From Aquitalea sp. LB_tupeE (GTDB lineage: Bacteria > Pseudomonadota > Gammaproteobacteria > Burkholderiales > Chromobacteriaceae): a DNA stretch of 64,000 bases. Location: NCBI RefSeq assembly GCF_013391415.1, contig NZ_JACAXB010000017.1, positions 186,001 to 250,000 on the forward strand, given 5' to 3'. The notes below the pieces were generated by a model. That model had not been told where the DNA came from. It did not search any database and worked only from the letters and a program-made list of their open reading frames with translations. The stretch's first letter is position 1; every line of letters starts with the position of its first letter. Positions 27,178 to 35,625 of the stretch are shown piece after piece. The position numbers and the translations under genes were made by a program.

Positions 27178-27367
27178 GCTGGATGCACAAAAGCTGTCCA
27201 GCCTGCTGATCATGCAGGTACACGATGAACTGGTACTGGAAGTGCCGGATACCGAGCTGGAGCTGGTGAAACAGCAGCTGCCGCAAATCATGGCCGGTGT
27301 GGCGGCGCTGAAAGTGCCGCTGCTGGCGGAAGTCGGCGCGGGCAACAGTTGGGAAGCTGCCCACTAA
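27178..27367 (+). pseudogene. duplicated 3' fragment of polA
   Basis: Encodes the last 62 residues of DNA polymerase I (LDAQKLSSLLIMQVHDELVL to NSWEAAH), identical in protein to the intact gene and differing at four synonymous positions. It is joined in frame to AT-rich insert sequence upstream but has no polA start or catalytic core. It keeps the polA terminator at 27402 and the original downstream context, leading directly to the pilin genes. Confidence 0.9.
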
Positions 27368-27401
27368 GCTTCAGCGCTTCATCATTTTCAATCCTTCAGC
27401 C

Positions 27402-27427
27402 AAAGCCACCCATGCCGGTGGCTTTTT
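27402..27427 (+). terminator. polA-type terminator, right copy
   Basis: Same AAAGCCACC...GGTGGCTTTTT hairpin as at 23826-23851. Here it would stop read-through from the insert before the pilin operon. Confidence 0.8.
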
Positions 27428-27561
27428 CTTTGCCTTTGTCATGGCAAAGCCAGGGGCATGGCCAGACTATTCAAATGTAATACCAGAGCCTGCTGGCAGC
27501 CTGCCATGGCAATCCCCGCGACCATGTGTTGTTACAACCGTCATGGCCCGGAGGTGGCTCC

Positions 27562-28125
27562 ATGTCGCAAGCCAAGCCGCGTGATTGCCCGCATGCGGGT
27601 TTTACCCTGTTTGAAATGCTGGTGGTGATGGTGGTCAGCATGATTCTGCTGACCCAGGGACTACCGGCCATGCAGGGCGTGATGGCCCGTCTGCAATTGC
27701 AGGCCCGCAGCCAGTTACTTCATGCCAGCCTGATGCTGGCGCGCAGCGAGGCCATTCGTGCCAATCGCCCGGTATGGGTGTGCGCACTCAACAGCAAGGT
27801 CAATCTGGATATTCAGGGCTGCCAGCCGGAACGCAAGAGCAGCTGGCAGGACTGGAGCGAGGGCGTGCTGGTGTTTGCCGATAGCCCGGAACAGGAGAAT
27901 GGCCGATACGACAGCGGCGAGCGGCTGCACCACGCGCTGTTTTCCGCCAGCAGCATTCAGGTACGTGCCAGCCAGCATGCCTTTGCATTTTCTCCTGTCG
28001 GCAGGCTGATGGCAGGCCAGCTGCCGTATTTCGAATTACGCAGCAGCCATGGGCAGTGCCACCGCTTGCAACTGCTGGCAGGCGGACGGGCGCAGTGGTG
28101 CCGTCAGGAGAGCTGCTGTGGCTGA
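27562..28125 (+). CDS. fimT: FimT/GspH-type minor pseudopilin
   Basis: Minor type IV pilin of 187 aa. A prepilin leader ending in G is followed by FTLFEMLVVMVVSMILLT with Glu at position +5, the PilD processing signature. ATG at 27562 follows a strong GGAGGTGG. The GspH/FimT core is supported by LMLARSEAIRANRPVWVC. It heads a five-gene cluster in which every gene overlaps the next, so the proteins are made together and probably form the pilus-tip priming complex. Confidence 0.85.
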   Translation: MSQAKPRDCPHAGFTLFEMLVVMVVSMILLTQGLPAMQGVMARLQLQARSQLLHASLMLARSEAIRANRPVWVCALNSKVNLDIQGCQPERKSSWQDWSEGVLVFADSPEQENGRYDSGERLHHALFSASSIQVRASQHAFAFSPVGRLMAGQLPYFELRSSHGQCHRLQLLAGGRAQWCRQESCCG

Positions 28126-28537
28126 CCTGCAGGCAAAGCTTGAGGGCTTCAGCTTGCTGGAAGTGCTGCTGACCTTGTTCATCCTCTCCTTTGCCTTGCT
28201 GCCGCTGTCCGCCATGGTGGCCAACAGCCTGCACCATGTACGCGATAGCGATACCACCAGCCGTCTGCTGCTGGCTGCCAGCAATCTGGCTGAGGCTCGA
28301 CAGCTGGAAACAGCCCGCTTCGGCAAGGCCGGACCATTGGAGGCTGCCACGACGGCGGCCTTGCAACACACGGTACAAACCTTGTGGCCGGATCAATCGC
28401 CTTTGCTGAATCTGACGTGCCGTGACTCCGGTGGGCTTCCCGCCACGATTGCGTCTGCTGACTGTGCCGCGCCTGCCCAGTTGTGGTTGCAGCTGACCCT
28501 TGCCTCCGGGCTGAGCTGGCAGTTGCCCGTGGATTAG
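28118..28537 (+). CDS. pilV: PilV-type minor pilin
   Basis: Protein of 139 aa with a prepilin N-terminus, GFSLLEVLLTLFILSFALLPL, after a 9-residue leader. GTG at 28118 is chosen because AGGAG lies 7 bases ahead and it overlaps the fimT stop by 8 bases. The short helix and the SNLAEARQLETARFG segment match PilV. It would form part of the minor-pilin complex with PilW and PilX. Confidence 0.8.
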   Translation: MADLQAKLEGFSLLEVLLTLFILSFALLPLSAMVANSLHHVRDSDTTSRLLLAASNLAEARQLETARFGKAGPLEAATTAALQHTVQTLWPDQSPLLNLTCRDSGGLPATIASADCAAPAQLWLQLTLASGLSWQLPVD

Positions 28538-28542
28538 CCCTT

Positions 28543-29322
28543 ATGAGCGTGATGCGCGGGTTTTCCTTGCTGGAACTACTACTAAGCATGACGCTGGGCC
28601 TGCTGTTATGCACCTTGCTGTTGCCGGTGCTGCAAGCAAGCTTGCACAGCCAGCGCTTTGCGCTGATGCGGCTGGATGTCCAGCAGGAAGCCCGCTTTGT
28701 CTTGCAGCAACTGGGGCGGGACATCCGCATGGCCGGAAGTTTTGGCTGTGCCGGTCCGGCCCAGTGGCCTGCCGGGCAGGAGCCTGCCATGCCATTGCCA
28801 GAGAATGGCAGTCTGGCACTGCGCTATGCCGATGCGGGTGTGGCTGTCTTACCAGACAGCGCAGAGACAGAACGACGCGGCCTGCGCTTGCTGCAAGCAC
28901 CTCCACCATGGCTGCCGGGACAAGTGTTGTTGCTCAGCAGTTGTCAGCATATCGACCGGCTGGTACTGGGAGAGCAAGCCTGGCTGGAAGCTGAGGGCGA
29001 TACGGTATGGCTGCGGCTGCCGCCACATCATCCGATATGGCAAAACCTGAAGCACCACCACCTGCTGTCTCTGGAATTGCAGCCGCTGCGCCAGCTGCGC
29101 TATGACTGGCAATCGTCCGGCAGCCTGTGGTGGCAACTGGATAATGACCCGCCACAGCGCCTGAGCGATGACCTTGCCAGCCTGACGGTGCAGGCAAGGC
29201 CAGCCACGGTTTGCGCTGATGGGCAACGACGCTGGTGGTGGATGGTGCAACTGACCATGCAAGGTGTCAGCTTGCCTGCATACGACATGCAGTTGGCCAG
29301 CCGCATGGGGGCCGCATGTTGA
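28543..29322 (+). CDS. pilW: PilW-type minor pilin
   Basis: Protein of 259 aa starting five bases after pilV. Prepilin signature GFSLLELLLSMTLGLLL, then LQQLGRDIRMAGSFGC, which is characteristic of PilW/PilJ-type minor pilins. The ATG at 28543 directly precedes the leader. Overlaps pilX by 7 bases. Confidence 0.82.
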   Translation: MSVMRGFSLLELLLSMTLGLLLCTLLLPVLQASLHSQRFALMRLDVQQEARFVLQQLGRDIRMAGSFGCAGPAQWPAGQEPAMPLPENGSLALRYADAGVAVLPDSAETERRGLRLLQAPPPWLPGQVLLLSSCQHIDRLVLGEQAWLEAEGDTVWLRLPPHHPIWQNLKHHHLLSLELQPLRQLRYDWQSSGSLWWQLDNDPPQRLSDDLASLTVQARPATVCADGQRRWWWMVQLTMQGVSLPAYDMQLASRMGAAC

Positions 29323-30005
29323 GCCGGAACCATCTGAAGCAGTGTGGTGTGGTGCTGCTGACGGCCCTGTTATGGCTGATGTTGCTGACCATCGTGGCGC
29401 TTGGTGTTGGCCGCTTGTTGCGCGATGAGCAGCGTATTGGCAGCAATCTGGACGATGCACAGCTGGCCTTCCGTCTGGCAGAAACTGCCTTGCAAGCAGG
29501 GGAGGCCGCCTTGCCAAGGCTGCCGCAACTTGCCCGCTTAGGCGCAATGTCGGCGGTGGAGCTGAATGGGCCGACTTCTCCGTTTACCCTGACTTGTCGT
29601 CAGCCGCGCAACCCACCGCCCTGGCAGCAGGGTTTGTGCTTGTCCGCCGCGCTGGCCGGTCAGGCCTATCCTGCACCGTGGCAACAGCGCGATACCGCAG
29701 GGCTGGAACTGCTGCATCCCTGTGGATCGGCCCGGCGTGTGGCATTGCAACCGCTATCCAGCGGTCATTACTGCCCGGGCGTGGCACCAGGGCCATGGTA
29801 TTGGGCCGACCCGCATTATCTGATCGAGTTGCTGGACCCGCGCTATCCCGCCCCGGATGGCAGCGGGCTGTTATTCCGCGTCACCGCGCGCGGCTGGGGA
29901 CGGCAGGCCGGCAGCGTGGTTACGCTGCAAAGCCATGTCCTGCTGGAGCCTGAGGGCAGGCTGGGGCATCCGTGGCGGCGACTGTCATGGCGGCGACTGC
30001 CATGA
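29316..30005 (+). CDS. pilX: PilX-type minor pilin
   Basis: Protein of 229 aa. It begins MLSRNHLKQCGVVLLTALLWLMLLTIVALG, the PilX N-terminus, which has a G|VVLLTALL processing site and lacks the usual Glu5, and continues with the FRLAETALQAGEAAL helix typical of PilX. It overlaps both neighbours. In most genomes pilX is followed by pilY1, but here the next gene is a short PilE-like pilin. Confidence 0.8.
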   Translation: MLSRNHLKQCGVVLLTALLWLMLLTIVALGVGRLLRDEQRIGSNLDDAQLAFRLAETALQAGEAALPRLPQLARLGAMSAVELNGPTSPFTLTCRQPRNPPPWQQGLCLSAALAGQAYPAPWQQRDTAGLELLHPCGSARRVALQPLSSGHYCPGVAPGPWYWADPHYLIELLDPRYPAPDGSGLLFRVTARGWGRQAGSVVTLQSHVLLEPEGRLGHPWRRLSWRRLP

Positions 30006-30424
30006 GTTGGCGCAAACCAGGTTTCAGCCTGATCGAGCTATTGATGGCACTGGCGCTGCTATCGCTGCTGTTGGGCCTTGCCGTACCACTGATGCGCGGC
30101 CATGTGGTGAAAGTGCGGCAGGCCGAGGCCCGGGTGGCCTTGCTGCAGGCCAGCCATTTCATGGCGCAATGGCGCAGTCAGCATGGTCGTTACACGCAGG
30201 GCGCGGGCCATTGGCCGCCGCTGCCGGTCAGCGAAACCACGCATTACCAGCTGGCATTCGGCGCACAAGACGGCAATGCCCGCGCCGACAGCTTTCAGTT
30301 ACGGGCGGTTCCCAAGCCGGATTTCCTGTGGCTGGGCCCGGAAGTGCTGGTGCTGGATCAGGACGGCAATATCAAGCTGTGCGCCAACAATGCCGAGGGG
30401 AAATTGCGCTGCCGGGTGGATTAG
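30002..30424 (+). CDS. PilE-like type IV minor pilin
   Basis: Protein of 140 aa, starting in an ATGA overlap with pilX. Prepilin motif GFSLIELLMALALLSLLLGLAVP, a helical region to about residue 60, then MAQWRSQHGRYTQG and a C-terminal Cys pair (KLCANNAEGKLRC) that would form the D-loop disulfide. It matches the PilE/minor pilin placed last in minor-pilin operons. The cluster ends at a terminator 24 bases downstream. Confidence 0.8.
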   Translation: MSWRKPGFSLIELLMALALLSLLLGLAVPLMRGHVVKVRQAEARVALLQASHFMAQWRSQHGRYTQGAGHWPPLPVSETTHYQLAFGAQDGNARADSFQLRAVPKPDFLWLGPEVLVLDQDGNIKLCANNAEGKLRCRVD

Positions 30425-30447
30425 CCAGTTGGGCGCGAATAGATGAA

Positions 30448-30469
30448 AAAGCCCGCTGGCGCGGGCTTT
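30448..30469 (+). terminator. terminator of the minor-pilin operon
   Basis: AAAGCCCGC-tggc-GCGGGCTTT. The T-run is short, and the 90 bases that follow to the emrB stop hold nothing recognisable. Confidence 0.7.
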
Positions 30470-30558
30470 GTGTTGACGGATGATTTCTGGAGCGGCAGAC
30501 AAGAGCGTAGCGTCCCTGGGGCAAGGCGCAACGCAGTAGCAGGGTTTGTCAGCGGCGC

Positions 30559-32094
30559 TTAATGCGCGCCGCTGTCGGCCGCACCACTGGAAGTAAACGG
30601 CGGCCGGGCAAACCATACCAGTGCAATCAGTGCGACAAACATGATGCCAAACAGCCAGAACACCTCGTTCACGCCAATCAGCGAACCCTGACGGGTAATC
30701 TGCAAGGCGGTGTAGGCCTGTTGCTGGCTGGTGGACATGCCGGTGCTCTCCAGCAGGCGGAACCACAGCAGGCTGGCCTGATCGTACAGCGTCACATGCT
30801 GGGTGAGCTGGGCGTGGTGCAGGGCTTCGCGCCGGTCCCACAGCGTGGTGGTGATGGAGGTGCCGATACTGCCGGCCAGAATCCGCAGGAAGTTGGACAG
30901 GCTGGAGGCGCTGGCAATCTGGTTCGGTCGCAGCCCGGACAGGGTGATGGTGGTCAGCGGCATGAAGAAGCAGGCCACGCCTATACCCTGGATGAACTGC
31001 GGCCATACCACGTAGGCAAAGTCCATTTCCGGGTTGAAAGTACTACGCCAGAAGAAGCAGGCGGCATACACGCTGAAGCTGATGGTGACCAGCCAGCGCA
31101 TGTCCAGCCGGTGCGCGTTCTTGCCGATGATGGGCGACAGGAATACCGGCAAAATACCGATGGGCGCAGCAGCCAGGCCTGCCCAGGTGGCGGTGTAGCC
31201 CATTTGGGTTTGCAGCATCAATGGCAGCAGCACCACCGCGCCGAAATACAGCATGAAGCCCAGGCTGATGGCCACGGTGCCTACGGTGAAATTGCGTTTG
31301 GCAAACAGGCTGAGGTCGACAATGGGGTGTTGTTCCCCCAGCTCCCAGATCACCAGATAAATCAGCGAAACGGCCGAGACAATGGCCAGCACCACGATTT
31401 CGGTGGAGTTGAACCAGTCCAGCTCCTTGCCACGGTCCAGCATCATCTGTAACGCACCCACGCCCACCACCAGCAAGGCCAGGCCCAGCTTGTCGATGGG
31501 CAAGTCGATGATGTCGCTTTCCCGTTCCTTGAGGATTTTCCAGCTGATAAAGGCGGCTGCCAGCCCCACCGGGACGTTGATGAAGAAAATCCAGCCCCAG
31601 TGCCAGTTATCGCTGATGACCCCGCCGAGAATCGGGCCGAATACCGGTGCCACAATCACTGTCATCGCCCATAGCGCCAGCGCCAGCCCCTTCTTGGCCG
31701 GTGGATAGCAGGCCATCAGCAGGCTTTGTGACAGCGGAATCATCGGCCCGGCTACCGCGCCTTGCAGCACGCGGAACAGGATGAGCATTTCCAGGCTGTT
31801 GGCCATGCCGCACATCCAGGAGGTCAGCACGAACAACAGGGTGGAAATGGTGAACAGCTTTACTTCGCCAATCTGCTTGGCCAGCCAGCCGGTAAGCGGT
31901 ACGGCGATGGCATTGGCCACGCCGAACGAGGTAATGACCCAGGTACCCTGGCTGGTGGCCGCGCCCAGATTGCCGGAAATGGTGGGCAATGCGACGTTGG
32001 CAATGGTGGTGTCCAGCACTTGCATGAACACCGACATCGACAGCGCCAGCGTGATCCACACCAGGCGCGAGCCGGTCAGTGGTGGATGATTCAT
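30559..32094 (-). CDS. emrB: EmrB-type DHA2 family multidrug efflux transporter
   Basis: Inner-membrane proton-driven drug exporter of 511 aa with about 14 membrane helices, DHA2 class of the major facilitator superfamily. Motifs: LDTTIANVALPTISGNLGA (motif D1), PLTGWLAKQIGEVKLF (motif A region), GAVAGPMIPLSQSLLM (motif C-like) and GPILGGVISDNWHWGWIFFINVPVG. It is the last gene of the minus-strand operon marR-like, NodT-type, emrA, emrB, and works with the membrane-fusion and outer-membrane proteins as a tripartite pump. Confidence 0.92.
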   Translation of the reverse strand: MNHPPLTGSRLVWITLALSMSVFMQVLDTTIANVALPTISGNLGAATSQGTWVITSFGVANAIAVPLTGWLAKQIGEVKLFTISTLLFVLTSWMCGMANSLEMLILFRVLQGAVAGPMIPLSQSLLMACYPPAKKGLALALWAMTVIVAPVFGPILGGVISDNWHWGWIFFINVPVGLAAAFISWKILKERESDIIDLPIDKLGLALLVVGVGALQMMLDRGKELDWFNSTEIVVLAIVSAVSLIYLVIWELGEQHPIVDLSLFAKRNFTVGTVAISLGFMLYFGAVVLLPLMLQTQMGYTATWAGLAAAPIGILPVFLSPIIGKNAHRLDMRWLVTISFSVYAACFFWRSTFNPEMDFAYVVWPQFIQGIGVACFFMPLTTITLSGLRPNQIASASSLSNFLRILAGSIGTSITTTLWDRREALHHAQLTQHVTLYDQASLLWFRLLESTGMSTSQQQAYTALQITRQGSLIGVNEVFWLFGIMFVALIALVWFARPPFTSSGAADSGAH

Positions 32095-32161
32095 CAGGGG
32101 AAATCCTCAAGACGGCACCCGCAGCGGCGGCATGGCTGTCGCCGCTGCGAATGACCGGGAA

Positions 32162-33307
32162 TTACTGGGCGTTGGCGGCCAGCAGGCTGGCGACCAGATC
32201 GTCCGCCTGTTTCAGGTCCGGGGTGAGGGCGCGGGTTTCCTGTACCGGGTTGTCACGTGCGCTTTGCGCCAGTGTCGGGCCGTCCTGCTTGCTGGTGTCC
32301 ACCACGGCATCCACCGACAAGCCGACGCGCAGCGGGTGTTCCTTCAGTTGCTTTGGGTCCAGCTGGATGCGTACCGGCACGCGCTGTACCACCTTGATCC
32401 AGTTACCGGTGGCATTTTGCGCCGGCAACAGCGAGAAGGCGCTGCCAGTCCCGGCGGACAGGCCTTGCACCTTGCCGTGATAGCTCACCTTGCTGCCATA
32501 CACGTCGGCTGTCAGCTCCACGTCCTGACCAATGCGGATCTTGGCCAGCTGTACTTCCTTGAAGTTGGCATCCACCCACACGCTGTCCAGCGGCACCACC
32601 ACCATCAGCGGGGTGCCGGTGGCCACGCGCTGGCCTACCTGCACATTACGGCGGGCCACATAGCCGGTGACCGGTGCCTTCACCTCGGTACGTTGCAGCG
32701 CCAGCCAGGCCTCTTTCAGCTTGCTGGCAGCACGTTGCACATTCGGCTGCTTGGCCAGCACATCCTTGCCCACCAGCGCATTGGTGGCCTTGGCTTGTTC
32801 GCGGGCAGCGTCCAGCGCGGCCTGAGCAGTTTTCACTGCATCACGGGCGTGGCCCAGTTCTTCGGCCGACATGGCATCGGTACCGGCCAGGGTTTCGCGG
32901 CGTTTCAGGTCGGACTGGGCGCGGCCCAGCTCGGCTTCACGCTGTGCCACCTGGGCAGCCAGCTGCTGGGTGCTGGTCATCAACTGGCGGGTTTCGCGCA
33001 CGGTTTGCACAAATTCATTGCGCGCACGCTCGAACGCCAGCTTGGCATCGCTATTGTCAAACGCCACCACGGTCTGGCCGCTGTTGACGCGGTCGGTATC
33101 TTCGGCACTGATCTTCACCACGGTGCCTGCCACTTCCGGGGTCAGCTGCACCATGTGACCAGCCACATAGGCGTCGTCGGTATTTTCCTGATGGCTGAGT
33201 ACCAGACCCCAATAGATACCGTAGCCGATGGCCAGTGCGGCAATCAGGCCGGTGGCAACAAAAAGGTTGCGTTTGCGGCTTTTCGCCGTCTCGATCTGCT
33301 TATCCAT
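32162..33307 (-). CDS. emrA: EmrA-type periplasmic adaptor (HlyD family)
   Basis: Membrane-fusion protein of 381 aa linking EmrB to the outer-membrane channel. One N-terminal membrane helix (LFVATGLIAALAIGYGIYWG), a biotinyl-lipoyl-like half at NTDDAYVAGHMVQLTPEVAG, a long coiled-coil hairpin of about residues 90-200, and the second half VKAPVTGYVARRNVQVGQRV. The sequence ends with a Gln/Ala-rich tail. Eleven bases separate it from the preceding channel gene and 67 from emrB. Confidence 0.92.
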   Translation of the reverse strand: MDKQIETAKSRKRNLFVATGLIAALAIGYGIYWGLVLSHQENTDDAYVAGHMVQLTPEVAGTVVKISAEDTDRVNSGQTVVAFDNSDAKLAFERARNEFVQTVRETRQLMTSTQQLAAQVAQREAELGRAQSDLKRRETLAGTDAMSAEELGHARDAVKTAQAALDAAREQAKATNALVGKDVLAKQPNVQRAASKLKEAWLALQRTEVKAPVTGYVARRNVQVGQRVATGTPLMVVVPLDSVWVDANFKEVQLAKIRIGQDVELTADVYGSKVSYHGKVQGLSAGTGSAFSLLPAQNATGNWIKVVQRVPVRIQLDPKQLKEHPLRVGLSVDAVVDTSKQDGPTLAQSARDNPVQETRALTPDLKQADDLVASLLAANAQ

Positions 33308-33318
33308 GATGGGTGTCC

Positions 33319-34749
33319 TTAGCGGGCTTGTTGGGTGGTTTCACTGGTGGCGAAGCCCCCGCCCAGTGCTGTGTTCAGATTGGCCCAGGCCATGCGGTTG
33401 GCGGCAGTGGCGTCTATCTTGCCGCCTTGCTGGTTCAGGTCGGCCTCTTCGGCTTGCAGTACGGCCAGCTTGTCCACCAGCCCAGCCTTGAAGCGCAGCA
33501 CGGTGCTGTCGGATGCCTTGCGGCTCAGTTGGGTGGCCTGGTGGGCATCAGACAGCTGGCTGGCGGTTTTTTGCCAGGTGGACAGACTGTCGGCGGCGTC
33601 GCGCAGGGCAAACAGCACGGTCTGGTTGTAGTTTTCCACCGCGATGTCGTAGCGGGCGCGGGTAGAGGCCAGATTGGCCTGCAAGGCACCGGCAGTGAAA
33701 ATGGGCAGGTGAATGGCCGGGGTGATGCCCACCACCTTGGAACCGGCCTTCAACAGATCGCCGCTTTCCAGTGCCGACTGGCCGATGAAGGCCGACAGCG
33801 ACACATTGGGGTAGAACTCGGCTTTTGCCGCGTTGACCGAGGCGTTCATGGCTTCCACGCGGGCGCGCTGGGCCACGATATCCGGCCGCTGGCTCAGCAT
33901 GTCCAGTGTCAGGGCGGCATCCGGCATGGCCGGAGCCGGTTTCAGCGCAGGCGGCTGCATGGTATCCAATGCGTGCGGCGGCTGGCCGCTCAAGGCTGCC
34001 AGCGCATGGCGGGCGTGGTCGGCCTGGTCGGCCAGTGCGCTGTCTTGCTGGCTCAGTTGCTTGAGGCGGATTTCGGCCTGACGCAGGCTGTCGCCCGGCA
34101 GCAGGCCGGCATTGACGCGGGCATGGGTCAGCGCCAGCTGGCTTTGTGCCAGTTGCTGGCGGGCCTTGAGTAGCTTGGCCTGGGCCGCAATGCGTTGCAG
34201 CTCGGTGTATTGCGCAATCACCGCCTGGGTCAGGGTCAGGCGCGCCTGCTGGGCTTCCAGTGCCACAGCTTGCTGATTGCCAATGGCTGCCTGTACCGCA
34301 GCGCGGTTCTTGCCCCAGAAGTCGATTTCCCAGCTGGCACCCAGCGACAGGGTGTAAACGTCGTAGTAGTTGCCGCCGATGGGGGCGGGCAGCAGGCCGT
34401 ACAGCGAGTAGCGTTCGCGGTCGACGCTGGCATTGGCGGCCACTTGCAGCCCGTCCTTGCTTTCAGCCATGCCAATGGCGCTGCGTGCCTCACGCAGGCG
34501 GGCATCGGCCACTTTCAGGCTGGGGGATTGTTGCAAGGCGGTTTTGATGAGTTGGTCCAGCTGCGGGTCGGCCAGCTGTTGCCACCAGCCGGCCTGCACC
34601 TGGCTGCCGGGGCGGGCAGGGTCCAGCTGCAGCTGGCTGGCCGTCAGCGGTGTGGCCGGGTTGTTTTCCTCGCCGAAGCTGGCACAACCGCCCAGCATGG
34701 CGGTCAGCATCAACACGCCGGCAGTCTGCTGCCAATTGGGTTTATTCAC
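33319..34749 (-). CDS. NodT/OprM-family outer-membrane efflux lipoprotein
   Basis: Outer-membrane channel of 476 aa. Lipoprotein signal peptide with lipobox LGGC (Cys22), then two repeats of the TolC-type alternating helix/strand plan (for example ASWEIDFWGKNRAAVQAA, and RPDIVAQRARVEAMNASVNAAKAEFYPNVSL). It would complete the EmrAB pump. A MarR-type operator-like palindrome lies 43-60 bases upstream of its start, suggesting a second promoter inside the operon. Confidence 0.9.
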   Translation of the reverse strand: MNKPNWQQTAGVLMLTAMLGGCASFGEENNPATPLTASQLQLDPARPGSQVQAGWWQQLADPQLDQLIKTALQQSPSLKVADARLREARSAIGMAESKDGLQVAANASVDRERYSLYGLLPAPIGGNYYDVYTLSLGASWEIDFWGKNRAAVQAAIGNQQAVALEAQQARLTLTQAVIAQYTELQRIAAQAKLLKARQQLAQSQLALTHARVNAGLLPGDSLRQAEIRLKQLSQQDSALADQADHARHALAALSGQPPHALDTMQPPALKPAPAMPDAALTLDMLSQRPDIVAQRARVEAMNASVNAAKAEFYPNVSLSAFIGQSALESGDLLKAGSKVVGITPAIHLPIFTAGALQANLASTRARYDIAVENYNQTVLFALRDAADSLSTWQKTASQLSDAHQATQLSRKASDSTVLRFKAGLVDKLAVLQAEEADLNQQGGKIDATAANRMAWANLNTALGGGFATSETTQQAR

Positions 34750-34791
34750 CTTGTGGGTCTCCAGATTCCATCGTGATGCTTAGTAAAGTGA

Positions 34792-34809
34792 TAGTCACAT
34801 ACGTTATTA
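34792..34809. promoter_or_regulatory. operator-like palindrome upstream of the efflux channel gene
   Basis: TAGTCACATACGTTATTA matches the perfect palindrome at 35369-35386 at 16 of 18 positions. It stands between the MarR-type gene and the NodT-type gene, so it is likely a second binding site of the same regulator. Confidence 0.6.
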
Positions 34810-34864
34810 TTAGCTGATGCAAAGGCCTGCTCAGTCAGCAGCTTGCAGCCACCTTCAACTGCCT

Positions 34865-35359
34865 TTAGCCACCTAGCCGGGCCAGTAGCTTGCGCATCAT
34901 TTTTTCCATCAACTGCATTTCTTCGGGGTCGAAATCGCTCCACAGCGCGCGATAGTTGGCGCGGGATACCGGTAACAGCGATTCCACCAGTTCCAGCCCT
35001 TGCTGGGTCAGCTCCAGCCCGATCTTGCGCCGGTCCGCCGCACAGGGGATGCGGGTAGCCCACCCATGGCGCACCAGTTCGTCGACAATCCGCGTGGCAT
35101 TGGTGCGGGAGGAGTCCAGCGTATCGCTGATATCCGACGGGTAGAGCGACTGGTGCGGGCAGGCATACATGGCCAACAGCGACATCCACAGCGATTCGTT
35201 CAGGCCGTATTCCTTCATCCCGTCATTCAGGTAGCCGGTGAGACGCGGCAGGATATGAAAGTACAAACGGGTCAGGATGACTTGCTGGCGCGGCACACCG
35301 GGAAAACGTTCCTCGATGCGGTCCACTGCCTGCTCCAGCGGGTGGAATGATTTGTTCAT
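34865..35359 (-). CDS. MarR-family repressor of the efflux operon
   Basis: MarR-type regulator of 164 aa. Winged helix seen at LYPSDISDTLDSSRTNATRIVDELVRHGWATRIPCAADRRKIGLELTQQG, with the conserved DRR of the wing. Start placed at ATG 35359 (MNKSFHPLEQAV). The upstream in-frame ATG at 35377 lies inside a perfect palindrome that looks like the operator, so it is less likely. It is first in the efflux operon, the EmrR/MprA arrangement: drug binding should release DNA and induce the pump. Confidence 0.87.
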   Translation of the reverse strand: MNKSFHPLEQAVDRIEERFPGVPRQQVILTRLYFHILPRLTGYLNDGMKEYGLNESLWMSLLAMYACPHQSLYPSDISDTLDSSRTNATRIVDELVRHGWATRIPCAADRRKIGLELTQQGLELVESLLPVSRANYRALWSDFDPEEMQLMEKMMRKLLARLGG

Positions 35360-35368
35360 GCGGCATTT

Positions 35369-35386
35369 TAGTAACATACGTTACTA
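35369..35386. promoter_or_regulatory. perfect palindrome, probable MarR autoregulatory operator
   Basis: TAGTAAC-ATAC-GTTACTA, immediately upstream of the MarR-type start. A closely similar site precedes the efflux channel gene at 34792. MarR proteins typically bind palindromes of this size over their own promoters. Confidence 0.65.
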
Positions 35387-35470
35387 TTTTTCAAGTGATT
35401 ATATGGATGGAAGCCATCCAGCAGGGGGCGCAATGTCGCGCAGTGACGACAATGCTCAGGGTGCAGAAAC

Positions 35471-35502
35471 GACAATGCCAGACCGCTTGGCCTGGCATTG
35501 TC
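35471..35502. repeat. 11-bp inverted repeat hairpin
   Basis: GACAATGCCAG (35471-35481), 10-base loop, CTGGCATTGTC (35492-35502), in the 266-base gap between the MarR-type gene and the arsC-like gene. No T-run on either side, so not a normal terminator. GACAATGC also occurs as GACAATGC-T at 35448, just upstream. Nothing else is recognised in this gap. Confidence 0.5.
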
Positions 35503-35625
35503 TGGTAGTGGCCCACGTTTGGCACCGCAAATTAAAACGTCTGCTGCGTTTGGTTTCCTTGTTGTATTCCAGGTGCGGTCAGCGGGTGGTGTGTCGCAGT
35601 GATGCCACGCGCTTGTCAGTCGCGC

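Larger units (their letters stand above)
27178..27528. repeat. 351-bp direct repeat, right copy
   Basis: Right partner of 23602-23952, offset exactly 3,576 bases. The last 161 bases are identical to the left copy. Beyond 27528 similarity fades over about 19 bases, and the sequence then enters the fimT leader with its GGAGGTGG ribosome-binding site. This copy probably marks the ancestral polA-fimT junction. Confidence 0.93.
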
